From Gigaspora margarita (lineage: Eukaryota; Glomeromycota; Glomeromycetes; Diversisporales; Gigasporaceae), in the NCBI GenBank assembly GCA_009809945.1, contig WTPW01000082.1:114211-178210 (forward strand): a stretch of 64,000 bases of DNA, read 5' to 3'. The notes under the pieces were generated by a model that was not told where the DNA came from, did no database searches, and saw only the letters and a list, made by a program, of their open reading frames with translations. A program made the position numbers and the translations under genes. Shown in pieces: positions 42,123 through 54,565 of this stretch; positions within the stretch are counted from its first letter, which is position 1, and each line of letters opens with the position of its first letter.

Positions 42123-42693
42123 TTAAATTTATAATTATAAATTTATTCATGATATACGTTAAATTTTCTTGAATTATTGAAAATCACAACTTTGAAATCA
42201 ATCAAAAGGTGCCAGAATAAAATATTAGTACTTACCCCATCAAGATAAATTATCCGCTGCACATCATTTCTAGTTGGTCATACAGTATAAAAGATGTTAT
42301 TTATGAACTAAAAATCAAAATGCATACTTTTTGTAAAATGCAGTAAGTGATTGGACATATTGCACCTGGACTATGTCCAAGGATATGTCCAATGTCCATG
42401 TCCAGTCCAATAGTATCAAAAATAGGTCAGCATATGTCCAGTGCCAACACTGCACTGTCCTATTGCTTTTAGGCGAGTTATTGTGATAGGTAAACAAGAA
42501 TTATCATTTTCATTTTCGACTTGATTTTCTGGAAGAATTATACACCAATCGAGTGAATATTCACAAAGATGATCATTGACTTCATTTTCGTTATTGTCTT
42601 CGCCTTCACTTTCACTAGTATCTTCGACTTCACATTCACTAGTATATTCAACTTCACTTTCACTAGTATCTTCATTAATTTCACTCTCATTAA

Positions 42694-43773
42694 CAGTCAT
42701 AGGACATGTCCCCTTAAAATTGGTTTAAAATAAATTTATAATAAAAATTATAAAAAAANNNNNNNNNNNNNNNNNNNNNNNNNNNNNNNNNNNNNNNNNN
42801 NNNNNNNNNNNNNNNNNNNNNNNNNNNNNNNNNNNNNNNNNNNNNNNNNNNNNNNNNNNNNNNNNNNNNNNNNNNNNNNNNNNNNNNNNNNNNNNNNNNN
42901 NNNNNNNNNNNNNNNNNNNNNNNNNNNNNNNNNNNNNNNNNNNNNNNNNNNNNNNNNNNNNNNNNNNNNNNNNNNNNNNNNNNNNNNNNNNNNNNNNNNN
43001 NNNNNNNNNNNNNNNNNNNNNNNNNNNNNNNNNNNNNNNNNNNNNNNNNNNNNNNNNNNNNNNNNNNNNNNNNNNNNNNNNNNNNNNNNNNNNNNNNNNN
43101 NNNNNNNNNNNNNNNNNNNNNNNNNNNNNNNNNNNNNNNNNNNNNNNNNNNNNNNNNNNNNNNNNNNNNNNNNNNNNNNNNNNNNNNNNNNNNNNNNNNN
43201 NNNNNNNNNNNNNNNNNNNNNNNNNNNNNNNNNNNNNNNNNNNNNNNNNNNNNNNNNNNNNNNNNNNNNNNNNNNNNNNNNNNNNNNNNNNNNNNNNNNN
43301 NNNNNNNNNNNNNNNNNNNNNNNNNNNNNNNNNNNNNNNNNNNNNNNNNNNNNNNNNNNNNNNNNNNNNNNNNNNNNNNNNNNNNNNNNNNNNNNNNNNN
43401 NNNNNNNNNNNNNNNNNNNNNNNNNNNNNNNNNNNNNNNNNNNNNNNNNNNNNNNNNNNNNNNNNNNNNNNNNNNNNNNNNNNNNNNNNNNNNNNNNNNN
43501 NNNNNNNNNNNNNNNNNNNNNNNNNNNNNNNNNNNNNNNNNNNNNNNNNNNNNNNNNNNNNNNNNNNNNNNNNNNNNNNNNNNNNNNNNNNNNNNNNNNN
43601 NNNNNNNNNNNNNNNNNNNNNNNNNNNNNNNNNNNNNNNNNNNNNNNNNNNNNNNNNNNNNNNNNNNNNNNNNNNNNNNNNNNNNNNNNNNNNNNNNNNN
43701 NNNNNNNNNNNNNNNNNNNTTTTTTTATAATTTTTATTATAAATTTATTTCTAGGGGACATGTCCTATGACTG
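42694..43773. mobile_element. TIR element containing the assembly gap; 4-bp TTAA duplication
   Basis: The outermost 20 bases are CAGTCATAGGACATGTCCCC, inverted at the other end. Inverted similarity goes on for about 55 bp to the edge of the gap (AAATTTATAATAAAAATTAT). TTAA occurs at 42690-42693 and 43774-43777. The same TIR family is at 56142-59092. It interrupts a coding exon on the minus strand. Confidence 0.88.
42759..43719. other. Assembly gap (961 N)
   Basis: The gap lies wholly inside the TIR element, immediately inside arms that end in A7/T7. A long palindrome would explain why assembly failed here. An apparent open frame across the gap is an artefact of the Ns. Confidence 0.97.
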
Positions 43774-45539
43774 TTAAGGTCATATATGTTAATCTCAATC
43801 TCATTATTACGATAATTTTTAATACTTGTTATAATATTTGGTCCATAATTCGATCTAGGATATTCAATTGAAGTAATAAGAATAGAGTTTGTTGATAAAT
43901 TTTCAGGAACTTTTAATTGTGCAATCAAATCTTCTCTGCCATTTTGGAACGTAAATGATGTATTTTCGGAACAAATTATTGCGATATTACGCGTATTTTT
44001 GTCAAAAATTCCAATTTCAGCAGGTTTTCCAATTAATATCCAAGTTATTTGCAGATTCACATAATCTTTCGCTCTAAAAATAATAAGAATAAATTAAATA
44101 ACTAAATTATTTGATTAATTAAAAAAAAGTAATGAAACCATTACAGACTTGATCGAATCAAAATTTACAATTACAACATAGAATCCGTTAATATCCGTAA
44201 ATTTGAATTTGACAACCATCTCATCTTTTGGTTCTCCATCTTTTGTCATAAGCTTTCCAAAAATACGATAATTATTGGATTTCAATGTGCTAGAAAATTC
44301 TACAAAATAAAAATCTCTGAGTTCTTCAATTGGAATTACTCCTGCCTTAAGTACCTTTTCGTTAACATAACTTTTTGTATCATTAATTCTGAGAATACAT
44401 TTAATATCCTTACAAAGAGATTCATCAAATATATCATATATTGGATATAATTCACTCCAATTAATAATTTGCAATGAATCATTATCGTTTTCTAAGCAAG
44501 ATGCCACCCACTTATCAAGCTGATTTCTCATTATAATTTCACCGTCGATTGACAGTATTGTTTTATATTACTTTCCCACAGATTCAAAATATTCAAAACG
44601 TCATTGCATTTGTCATTAAAGTCATTTAGAGTTTCCCATTCAATTTTTTCATCATTTTGTTTTAGACACTTTTCATCTACGATTAAATAAGCCATTCTAT
44701 ATAATTTGTATCCAAGAACGACTTTTCTAGGCAAGAAATGTCCATATTTTTGAAATATTTTTGTTAATTCGTGATAAGGATTGTTATCTTCCAGAGCACT
44801 TGTCACTGCTTTAATTAAACTTTCAGATAGTTTCATTGATTCTTTATCAAAAATTAATTCAGCTTTTGAACACTTTATCTCAAGATAAAAAACATTAACT
44901 GGTGATTCATCAGTCAAAGGTTTTTTATCAATATCAAGCACCCAACTAACATGGTCTGAATTAATTGCATATGAATTAATATTATTTGTTAAAAAAAAAG
45001 AATCTTTTTGTTTTGTGGGAAACATTAACTTCATTTGAAATACTCTGGTTGACGTGTCACTTAAGATATTGAATTTGGGCTGTGATTCAAATTTACATGC
45101 TAAACGTCTAGCAAAGCCTATTTCGCGCTTATATATTATCATTCCATGATTAAACTTGAACTTGTCTATCCAATTTGGCGTATTATCCGCTGAGATAGTG
45201 TCAGCACTCGCATTAGATACTTTTTGAATACATAATTATATTAATAAAACAGTTAAAAACGATAAATTTTTAGATTTAACCTATTTTTAAATTAATACCT
45301 GATTCTTTCATTATGGAAATGAAATGGTGCAAAGATTGTACAATAATGTTAATCTTTTCAAAAGAAAAGAGCATGCTAATAATCATGTATATTGGGTAGA
45401 TTTTATCCTTTTTGGATAAATTTGATACGTATTAAAATCGATTTTTGTGGATTTTATTTTGATAAATTTGTGGCTGTGCACAGTTTCCAAATTCTGTTAA
45501 GTTCGTCAGCGAAGAGACTATTGTGAGATCATCTGACTT

Positions 45540-46010
45540 ATTGCAGATCACGTTGATCTTTGTCTTTTATGGTTAGTCTAGTGCTTTGGTTGAGGCTTCC
45601 TGATGGCATATGATTTAGCAAATTTAGGTTTCTATGAATATCGGTAAATAGGATATATTGAAGTAGGGCTAGGGGCATGAATGGGAGGCTGTGGGCATAC
45701 GGGCGTTAAGGGATGTAGTTTATACGTAAGGTTTTTTGTTCAGACTATCTTTTGTTTTGCTATTGCTCGCCTTGGTAAAGGTATTTTAAGTGACCCTGCA
45801 AGTATTAGTAGTGTCGGGCTGATTTGCGATATATGGATGATTAAGGATCCACAGATACAGTGGTAGTACAAAGTTCTTTACAGTCAGTTTTTGGGCTCCA
45901 CGGTTGCGTGGGCAGTGCAAGGACCCTTATTAGTGGATAGTTAGGTTCTGCGGCTGCTGTAGAAATGTAAGGACCTGAAATAGATACTGCAGGATTATAG
46001 TTGGTGGTAG
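45540..46010 (+). repeat. Dispersed repeat, partner of 1735-2345
   Basis: Same landmarks as the partner, including 'AAGGACCTGAAATAGATACTGCAGGAT'. The small open frame 45681-45866 is in it and is not called. It lies about 150 bp upstream of the minus-strand gene and may have cut off that gene's 5' exons. Confidence 0.8.
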
Positions 46011-46034
46011 AATTTATTTTTACAAATAAATACG

Positions 46035-46165
46035 GTTATGGCATTGTCATATTTTTTGCCGTAATTGCTGTGAGCCGTAAAGCCGTAATGCCGTAATGCT
46101 GTAATGCCGTAATGCAGAAATACTATCTGCTATAATACCGTAAAATGCTGTACTGCATTATGGTT
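46035..46165. repeat. GCCGTAATG microsatellite-like array
   Basis: Eight or more copies of 9-11-bp words such as GCCGTAATG and GCTGTAATG. It abuts the dispersed repeat and a MITE. Confidence 0.75.
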
Positions 46166-46188
46166 TCCTTTAAATAATATACTATTAA

Positions 46189-46569
46189 GAGCTAATTCGC
46201 GTAAGAATGGCAGAGTCACTATAGTAGCTTTATAATAAAATTTGGGGATAAGTTAATATATAAAATTTATACGTGAATCAAATCTGGCAGTCCTTTCTAA
46301 GTAAAGTTGTTTTTTTATTAAGTTAACCTTTTTTAGTTTTTAATGAAAGTTTGTAAAGCTTGTTTTTCTGATTCTAATAGTAGTAAAATCAATAAAATTG
46401 GTTAAGTAGTTCTTGAGATATCTTAATTTTTCTTTTAGCAATTATATAAAATTTCCTTACTATTATATATGTTGAAAGGAATTTCAGATTTGGGTCATAT
46501 ATAAATTTTATATTAAATTTACCCCAAATTTTATTATAAAAATACTGCTATTCTTATACGAATTAGCTC
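46189..46569. mobile_element. 381-bp MITE flanked by TTAA
   Basis: GAGCTAATTCGCGTAAGAAT at the left and the inverse of GAGCTAATTCGTATAAGAAT at the right, followed inward by GGCAG/AGCAG. TTAA at 46185-46188 and 46570-46573. A second inner inverted pair ('AATTTGGGGATAAG' / 'TTTACCCCAAATT') supports the structure. Its sequence differs from the other TTAA MITE at 41753. Confidence 0.85.
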
Positions 46570-47334
46570 TTAAGTATTTTTTTGAATTTGATTCTGCCAA
46601 CTTAATTGATTAAGTACATGTAATGACTATGAAAAAGGTTTGTAGGTCTAGGTTTTATTTTGACTTAAACATCATGATTTATTTTTTGGCCAATTAGACC
46701 AGTCTATAAGTCATTGTTTGAGAACATCTTTAATGAGCTAATTGATTGGAAATGACATCATTGTTAACAGCATTTATGGCTTGTATAAGATGATACATGC
46801 TAAAGATGGGTGATGAACGATGAAATATTTGTCAATGACAAATGACTAAAACATTTCATCAAACAACTTTAATTCGATGAAATAGCAAATGACTGAACTG
46901 ATAACGAATGATGAAACTTGTTACAAATGCTAATATGCATGAAAAATCATAAATTTTATAAGTAATATATAGCATTTGGGTGTAATAAATGTAAGGAAAA
47001 GTTTAAAATGCAAGTTTTCTTTAGAAATTATGAGAAATCTATTTTTTTGTTCATTGCCCAGTTCTATTGATTTTTACATATTACTTGATGATTTGCATTG
47101 ATCACTCAGATCTATCCAATATGTCTGTTGAGGAATAAAAAAAATACCTGCTTTAGATTCAATAGAAAGTTGAAATTGATTTTTTTATGAGCTTGTTAAT
47201 TTTAGTAGAGTTAATTTTTATTACAGTCTGATAATATAATAGAAAATAATTAGTTGCCAAATAAATGATAACTATGTTTTTATGAACTGCCCTATTAGAA
47301 TAATATACTGTAAAGGTATGTGTTGGTGGCATTA

Positions 47335-48412
47335 GGGTTGTGATCCAAACTTACTAGTTTGGATTTGGTAGAATCCTAAATAGTATTTACTAGATTTTAC
47401 AAAATGCCTCAACTTTGCCATAATGTCAACATACTCATATGTAAATTATATTACAGCTAGAAATCACAAATTTTTTACATGTAAATTTAGGTTTGGGACA
47501 ATCCAAACAAAAAAGTTATTTAAAGTCCAGTACTTTAGCAATTTATCTATAAATTAGCTTAATATAGTCAACACTTCGTTTACTCTGTTTCTAACATAAT
47601 TTTACTATTATAATATTGATAGAATAAGCCATTCATTTTTATGCCTATATGTAGATTCCAAATCAAGTAAAACAAAATAAGTAGCTTAAAAAAGTGAATA
47701 GTTTATGCTAGTGCAATGCATATAATACATAAATTGATAATATAGGTAGATCAAGTATAACTGGCACATAACACTAATTTAAAAAGCTTAAATAGTTTTA
47801 ATATTTAAATCAATGACTAGACGAGAAAATTTAAAATCATTATATAGAATTATGTTTCTTTGATCACAACATTTTCGATTGCATTTTTCTTATTATATTA
47901 TTTAAACTCATGCATACATCGAATACTTCAATTTATGTAAGGTAAAATTATAAGAATAGATTGTCTAATCAGATTTGTATTAAATATAACCATATTTTCA
48001 TTGCACTTTATTCCTGACAATTAGTTTTTTCAAGTATAATTTTTAATGATGAATATGAATACTGCTTATAACTTGGCAACACTCAAGCAAAATTTTTGTA
48101 TTATTGGTTAACTATAGTTTAATTATTTAATCGATCTATCTATGGTCTTGAATTGAATTTTAACTTTAGATTATCAATCTTCAAACATGAATATACTAAT
48201 TAAAGTCAAAATTTTGAATATTTTAAAGATTATACTATAAATTCCTGAATCTTATTTAATGAATTGTTAGTTTGAGTTTGATACTATATACCAAAATAGG
48301 ATTCATATTTGGGTTTCGGTTATGAACCCAAACTAGGTAGAAATACTAATTCTCAAACCTAAACTAAGTAGAAACACTGTAATTAAAAAAAAAGAGTTTG
48401 GACCACAACACT
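47335..48412. mobile_element. Probable hAT-like non-autonomous element
   Basis: The left GGGTTGTGATCCAAACT pairs with the right AGTTTGGACCACAACACT. Flanking 8-mers TGGCATTA (47327-47334) and TGGCAGTA (48413-48420) match at 7 of 8. The inside is AT-rich without a transposase. The exact first base is uncertain. Confidence 0.55.
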
Positions 48413-48420
48413 TGGCAGTA

Positions 48421-51260
48421 TAAAGGCATGGGTTTTGGTAGCATATATTAAACCAATATTTGGTATAGAGAATGTTTGGATTGGCACAGATTTTTGGCCT
48501 TTTGGACTATATACCATACCAATTTGACTGTTAATAGCTTAGGGTTTTGCAACACTTTACTAGTCCAAATGGCATAGGCATGGGTAATTAGGCCATTTTA
48601 AATTAATTTTTCAGTTAATATCACCCCCACAATGTTCCTCTATATATGGGATCATTTAAAGCAGAGCAGAATCATATGATATTCTAACCAATCAAATTAA
48701 GAATTTGATAATCTTAGGCATTATATTACTGCCTAAAACCTATCTAAGGCTGTTTAAAGTTAAGTTTTTAGTTAATATTATTCCTCCTCCTTCTCCTTTG
48801 ATGTTTCCAGTAAAAATTAAAAAAAATAAAATACTGTATAGCCACATAATAATGCAATAGATGTGGTTTCAAAATTTGGTCTAAATCAAAATTAATTTAG
48901 ACCAAAACTCAAAATAACTCTGTGCATTATTTCATAGTTAAAACAAAATTATTTAAAAATAAAAATTAATTAAAAAAATAATAATACCATAATTTAAAAT
49001 AAATAAATAAATAATTAATTATTAAAACATATACTAAAATAATTCACGCCTCTGATCGATATAATTCTGCAAGCTGATTGGTCTTTTATTCTTGATTTGA
49101 TTGGATAACTCTGAACACATGCACATTTATATCATTCTGATGTAATCTATACCACCTCAAATTGTTTGAACATTTTTGATTGGCCATTTTCATGAACATG
49201 ACCAGTGTGTGGTAAATTTTATTTTTATATATGATTCGTCATAAATGTATTTATAATGATGACGAGTTAAACTTACCAATTTTATCTATCTACATTATCT
49301 ATATCTAAATACTTTAATTCTGGGTCTGTGCGTTTAATTAGTTATATCCAAAAAATGTGCCCCAAATATGAGAAAACTAACAGATAATTAATCATAGTAT
49401 CATTTTTTAACACCCTTATTAATGCCCTTAAACAACTCTCTTAAAATTGTGAAATGTGAATTTACTTTTGCTGTTTGATTACCAAACTATTTTGGACTAG
49501 AAAACCAATTAAATATTTCACGAATTTGAAATCATTTTGTATAATGGTCTCAAATTCAAGAGGCAAGAATAAGTGCAAGTGCAAGAACAAGTGCAAGAAC
49601 AAGAACAATTGCTCTACAATAGATAAAAACAAAAGATTAATAAAAAAATAGTGAATATATTAGCAAATATTGAGAAAAATTACATTCTACCAAATATATA
49701 GACAATCGATTTCTAGATTTACATTTTTCAAAAATTTTTGATCAGAATTTTTTCCTAATCACCAATTTTCTTAGCGATATTTATAGTTCGTAGTTTTATG
49801 ATGATCTATCAACCAACAAAATTACTAGATATATTCAAAATGTGATCGTGTGCTAACTTATATTGCAATATAATCAAGTGCTTTAACACTTTTTGATTAG
49901 TTATATAACCAGTGATTAAAATGCTAAACTAATATATTGATGAGCAAGAATGTTGTCACAATTTAAATTCATTAACAATTGTTTAATCACAATAGTACCA
50001 AACCAGCCTTAACCACAAACAGTATTATGTATTGAGAGGTTACAGCAGATAATATAGTACAAATAATCAAAATTATATAGTACATACAGGTATTTTACTT
50101 CTTATTTGATTATTTTTGTTATTATACAATTATACAATATAATAAAATAATGCACATTTCGATTGACATAAAAATTGCCATAAATATTATGTGCCATAAT
50201 GAGATGATGACTTAATGTTGTAAGGATGTGATAACGTAATTCTTTAATGACGTAATTCAATAATGCTATACAACAAACATGTGGCTTTAGCCAAAACATG
50301 ATCAAATTGTGAGAAAATTTTGTCAAATTCTATTTGAAATTACATGATTTGGAGTTTTAGTCTGTGAAAGGTAAATTTTTCATTTTACATTACATGAAAT
50401 TTGAAAATTTGAGTTGGTCAGTTGAATTTTTTTTAATTTATATTAATAGAATAATGTTTATATCTAATATTAGACCATGACTATGCAAAATTTATTTTTT
50501 GTTTTGCATTATATAGAATCTAAAAACTTGAGTTCAGTTTTTTTTTTAATTAATTGATGATCCGCTAGTAAATTGGAAAATTTTTATATTATAAATATGA
50601 CACAAATTACATATAAGCAAGCTCATATTGAAATTTTTGAGTTATAAGTTAAGTCAATAAATTTGTTACCAAATCTAATATTAAAGTAACACAAATAATA
50701 AAACAATACTACAGTTTTTGATTATAAGGATTTAAGTGTTAATACTTTTTTTTGGCAGACTTTACATTGTAAGCACGCAGCATTTACTAAGTAATATTTG
50801 GATTAATTCGATTACTTAGATCTATAAGGTTCGAGTAGAGTATTTAACATACCTCATTTTTAGCTCACCCAATAGTCAAATTACAAATATTTTTTTAACT
50901 TTAGGTCTTTGAAAAAATGTTGCAACAAGAATGTTGCCAACATGTAATTTGTAAGATATTACTACCAAATAGTATATTCTAGCATTAAAGATTTAATAGA
51001 TCAATGCTTATCTTGGATATTATTAGACTACTACTACTCAAGCAAATTATTATCCATATATGAGTTTTTCTGGTATTTCAAATACCAAATACGTGTTGTT
51101 TATCAGTTGTTGGCATTCTTGCTTTAGCGGTGAGTTTTGTATATATTTTTTCCTTTCTTTTATGAATATTACTAATAACTTTGTTTTAGATCATTGCTAG
51201 TTTGGCATGTTTTGTCTGCAATGTCTTTCCGCATGTTCCTAGCACATCACTTCAACGAAT
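48421..51260. other. AT-rich region without recognised genes
   Basis: I found no family-like coding frame here. It holds a short AAGTGCAAGAAC microsatellite (about 49563-49605), the dispersed-repeat partner at 49850-50030 and several CCAATCA-containing stretches shared with other repeats. The interval 46574-47326 upstream is equally featureless. Confidence 0.5.
49850..50030 (+). repeat. Dispersed repeat, partner of 1505-1690
   Basis: 'ATCAAGTGCTTTAACACTTTTTGATTAG … GATGAGCAAG … AACCAGCCTTAACCACAAACAG' parallels the copy at 1505-1690. Confidence 0.7.
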
Positions 51261-51944
51261 GTGTTGGTAAATATAGAAACTCGTATTATTAATAATGTCA
51301 AACTTTCAAACTCATGCCCTTTGTACTACAAATACTGAGACTTGCATTAATTTATATTAAAGCACATATATCAAATTCATTACCTTTACATGTAGCAATT
51401 ATATTTTGCATGTGAAATACAAAAATAATTTATGGTTAACTTCAATTTTCTGCCAACAATAAGAGAAGATTGCAATTCCTTTTAAATAAATAGTCTAAAT
51501 TATATGATAGATTTTGGAATTTGACTATTTGACCTTTTTAAAATCGAAACTTATATTTAAAAATCTTAAATTTAGTTAAACTTAAGAAAGTTAAAAAAGG
51601 TCAGCATCCCAACAATTCGGCAAGTTGAAAAGTTAATGTAAACTATTAGTCTTAAATTATCAGTCTTAACCCAATATTAAATTGTTGGTTTGGAAATATA
51701 AGTTTTTTAGCATTCAAATAACAAACCTAAGATTATATCATGGCTAGAAAAAGGATAGATCAACTGAACTAAAAGTAATATAAGATGTAGTAGCACTGGA
51801 AACCTAATGTTTGTACTGGATATTTGTGTAATATGGTAGCTAATGCACAATTACAGAATTACAATATTCATTTTTCCCTCCTAATGCTTAATGACATGTC
51901 ACGTTTTGATGGATACTTTGTAAATCTTTATCTCTATTTTTATT

Positions 51945-52095
51945 TATTTTATTTTATTTTGTTTTAATATTCTTTCAAGAAACTTACAAATAACTTTATT
52001 TATTTTATTTTATTTTTAATATTTTTATTTATTTTATTTATTTTTTTTTAATATTCTTTAAAGAAACTTTCAGATTATTTTTATTTATTTTATAT
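51945..52095. repeat. TTTTATTTATTTTAT low-complexity array
   Basis: Three direct copies of 'ATTTTTATTTATTTTATTTTA' with 'TTTAATATTCTTTMAAGAAAC' at their ends. Copies A and B have a single copy at this position, so the expansion is specific to C. Confidence 0.7.
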
Positions 52096-53295
52096 TATTT
52101 TAATATTGCTTTAAGAAACCTTCAAATAATTTTTTTTACATTTTAATATATGCATTATTTCAGAACAAGCCTAAGCATTACGCATTTGAACAAAATATAA
52201 TAAAAGATTTAAGGGTAAATTTACGTAATAGCTTTTACAAGGGCTATATTAAATATTGCACAAATACCAGACAATTCATTATTATTATATATATATATTT
52301 ACACTAATTATTCATTTTAGCCATTGTATCATTTACAACTCTGATAGGCTATTTAGTTTTTAGATTTCATTTTGTCATTCTGATTACCAGAAACCTTTAA
52401 GGCATAACGTTTCACTATCTAAAAATCAGCATAAAACTATCTTGTCCTAAAACACATATTGATATTATTGCCCAAATCTATTATTAAAAACACATTATTA
52501 CATGTTAAAACCAAAAAACTTTATGGAAAAAATGAAAATATTTAATATAAGTTCATATACAAGTGCCTTATACGACTGTCTAAATTTATGTAGTTTCTAA
52601 AATAAATTAATAATAAATATTTTTTTGAGTATATCAATCTAAATGAATGGTCAAAAGTACTTTATGAACAATAATAAATAGGAAATATTCAAAGATAAAT
52701 GTTTTATAATTAATAGGAATATGCAATGCAAGATATTATTTCACCAAAGAATAATGTGAGTATGGAAAAGTTGCATAAAAATTTAATGCTGCATTAAAGA
52801 ATTTTAATTTAATGTAACTAAATATGAAAATGTAATTAAATACATTCCTTTTGATAAGAACAGACTAATTTAATTTGGTGGTTTACATTACATCCTTCTC
52901 ATAATGGGGGGGCTAGAGAGAGTTTATTATAAAAATTTTTTCTGAAATGATCTGCAATATTATAAAAGATTTCCAAAATTTTCTGCAAATATGGGGTGGG
53001 TCAATAGAAAAGAGACAAATTTTTTCTAAATAAAAGTTTTCTTGACTTTGCATAAATATCTTAACAACTATCTTAATAAATTTAATAAATTTTTTTTATT
53101 TTAATTCTATATAATTTCAAGATTAAAAATAAGAAATTTTTTGGCAAATTTGATTAAATAGTTGTCAAGTTATTTTAATTTAAAAATTAAAAAAATTTTA
53201 CTAAAAATGATTTGTCCCTTTTTTATTGACCCACCCTATATAGTGAGGGGGAAAATAGGGGAAGTCAGAAGAGGGGGGTAATATAAACTACCGAA

Positions 53296-53863
53296 TAGTG
53301 TTCTGACCCAGGTAAGTATAACTTGGATCACTCGTGGGTGGGCAGGTGATCCAGGTTGAATAATGGCCCACTTGAGTGTCAACCCGTGGATCAACCCACG
53401 GGTCATCCGTGGATCAACCCATGAATCACCTATGGGTCAACCCGTGGCTCTCCCATATGGGTGACTCGTATGGGTTGGTTATAATAGGTAATGTTTGGTT
53501 TCATATTACTTATTTCAGCTGTGTATTCATTGTTTCTAGTTTCACCTGTATACCTTATACTAGGTAAATGCACAGCATTGTATGTCCGGAGCCAATATTT
53601 AATATATACACTATATATTATATTTAACAATAATACAGCTATAAGTTAATTATGATCTGTTATTGTTTTTGTTGCTCAGTTGAATGTGATTGGTTGTATA
53701 TCACATGATGCGGCCAGACAGACAAACATTTGTTGATCAAACCCTTTCATAAAAATAGAGAGTCTTCTGCTTCGCTCCGGACTAATTACCCAACAAATAA
53801 CTTCTGCCAAATCGATAACATGTAATAATCTATAAATAAATATAAGTCGATCAAACAAATTGA

Positions 53864-53895
<32 letters not shown>

Positions 53896-54014
53896 AGAGA
53901 AAGAAAGGGAAAAAAAAGAGAAGGAGAGAGAAAGAAAGGGAGAGAGAAAGAAGGAAGAGATAAAGAAAGAAAGAGAGAAGTAAAAATAGCATAAAATGGC
54001 TTTTTTTTTTCTAA

Positions 54015-54082
<68 letters not shown>

Positions 54083-54338
54083 AACTGCCCACCCGCGGGT
54101 GACCCGTAGCAAATTTTTTTTATTATCTAGATTTTTGTGACGGGTCAGAAATAGAGTTGTTGGTGAAACTAGTTAGTTTCACCAGGACCACCTGGTGCAC
54201 CATGGTGCACCATCGATGCCCTGTTGAAGATTTGAGTTTTTTATAATTATCAGTGCACCAGTTTCGGTGAACTAGTCTTGGTGCTCCATGGTGCTCCATT
54301 GAAGATTTGTTTTACCTGCAACTCTAGTCAGAACACTA
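53296..54338. mobile_element. TIR element with GGGTCAACCC repeats, GA tract and long T tract
   Basis: The ends TAGTGTTCTGACCC and GGGTCAGAACACTA are perfect inverses, with GGGTGGGCAG / CTGCCCACCC further in. The right end is only seen after removing the nested MITE at 54152-54326. No certain target duplication (TA is possible). The inside has GGGTCAACCCGTGG-type repeats (53330-53475), a GA-rich microsatellite (53860-53975) and about 60 T (54015-54076). Confidence 0.7.
54152..54326. mobile_element. 175-bp hAT-type MITE, nested
   Basis: TAGAGTTGTTGGTGAAA at the left; the inverse of TAGAGTTGCAGGTAAAA at the right. Flanks GTCAGAAA (54144-54151) and GTCAGAAC (54327-54334) match at 7 of 8. The inside repeats 'GGTGCACCATGGTGCACC'. 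It splits the right TIR of the enclosing element. Confidence 0.82.
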
Positions 54339-54399
54339 AGTCTAAGTAAAACAGAAATTTGGCGCAAAGAAATTATCCAATCATATTAATGCTAGTCAT

Positions 54400-54565
54400 G
54401 TGCAAATGATTTATTGGTTAATACTCATTATTAAAAAATCAATTTTGGCGACTTAATAAAAATTAGCCAATCATAAGTTGTGTTACATAACCCAAATTTG
54501 GCGCTTTAATAAAATTAGCCAATCAGAAGTTGTGTTACATAACCTAAATTTGGCGCCCACAAAAA
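54400..54565. repeat. ~65-bp tandem repeat, three copies
   Basis: The unit AATTTGGCGCTTTAATAAAATTAGCCAATCA followed by GAAGTTGTGTTACATAACC is repeated, the last two nearly perfectly. Noncoding. It precedes the point where copy C resumes (54594). Confidence 0.8.

Larger units (their letters stand above)
40754..42452 (+). mobile_element. hAT element, deletion derivative, 1699 bp
   Basis: The ends are CAGTGTTGGGCTGGACAT and, inverted, CAGTGTTGGCACTGGACAT. Perfect 8-bp duplication CACTGTCC at 40746-40753 and 42453-42460. Subterminal TGGACA words are dense on both sides. Only the C-terminal end of a transposase remains (next entry). A TTAA-flanked MITE is nested at 41753-42122. It is inserted in the minus-strand gene of this region. 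Confidence 0.95.
42461..45386 (-). pseudogene. Uncharacterised Glomeromycotan family gene, split by two transposons
   Basis: Minus-strand pieces: 45386-45299 (MIISMLFSFEKINIIVQSL; 5' end uncertain); 45219-44149 after a GTATTA…AAAAAG intron, with a probable 1-nt shift near 44560; 44073-43774; and 42693-42461, Glu/Ser-rich, ending TRLKAIGQ. The middle contains 'YGHFLPRKVVLGYKLYRMAY', 'LDKWVASCLEND', 'WSELYPIYDIFDE' and 'RIFGKLMTKDGEPKDEMVVK'. I recognise a large family of unknown function in Rhizophagus (possibly the one catalogued as DUF7431; unverified). The GHFLPRKVVLG piece weakly recalls the MACPF signature, which I would not rely on. A TIR element with TTAA duplication sits at 42694-43773 and a hAT element at 40754-42452. 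Frame is kept across both duplication sites, so the gene was open before the insertions there. Confidence 0.65.

Noticed and set aside
42748-43761. A 337-codon open frame on the minus strand
   Set aside because: It consists almost entirely of the N gap; there is no sequence evidence.
44700-44770. Assignment of the minus-strand gene as a pore-forming MACPF protein
   Set aside because: Only a short motif-like piece (GHFLPRKVVLG) recalls the signature; nothing else supports it, so the gene is left as an unknown family.
53786-53992. Leu/Ser-rich minus-strand frame that looks like membrane segments
   Set aside because: It is the complement of the GA microsatellite; the hydrophobicity is an artefact of CT-rich codons.
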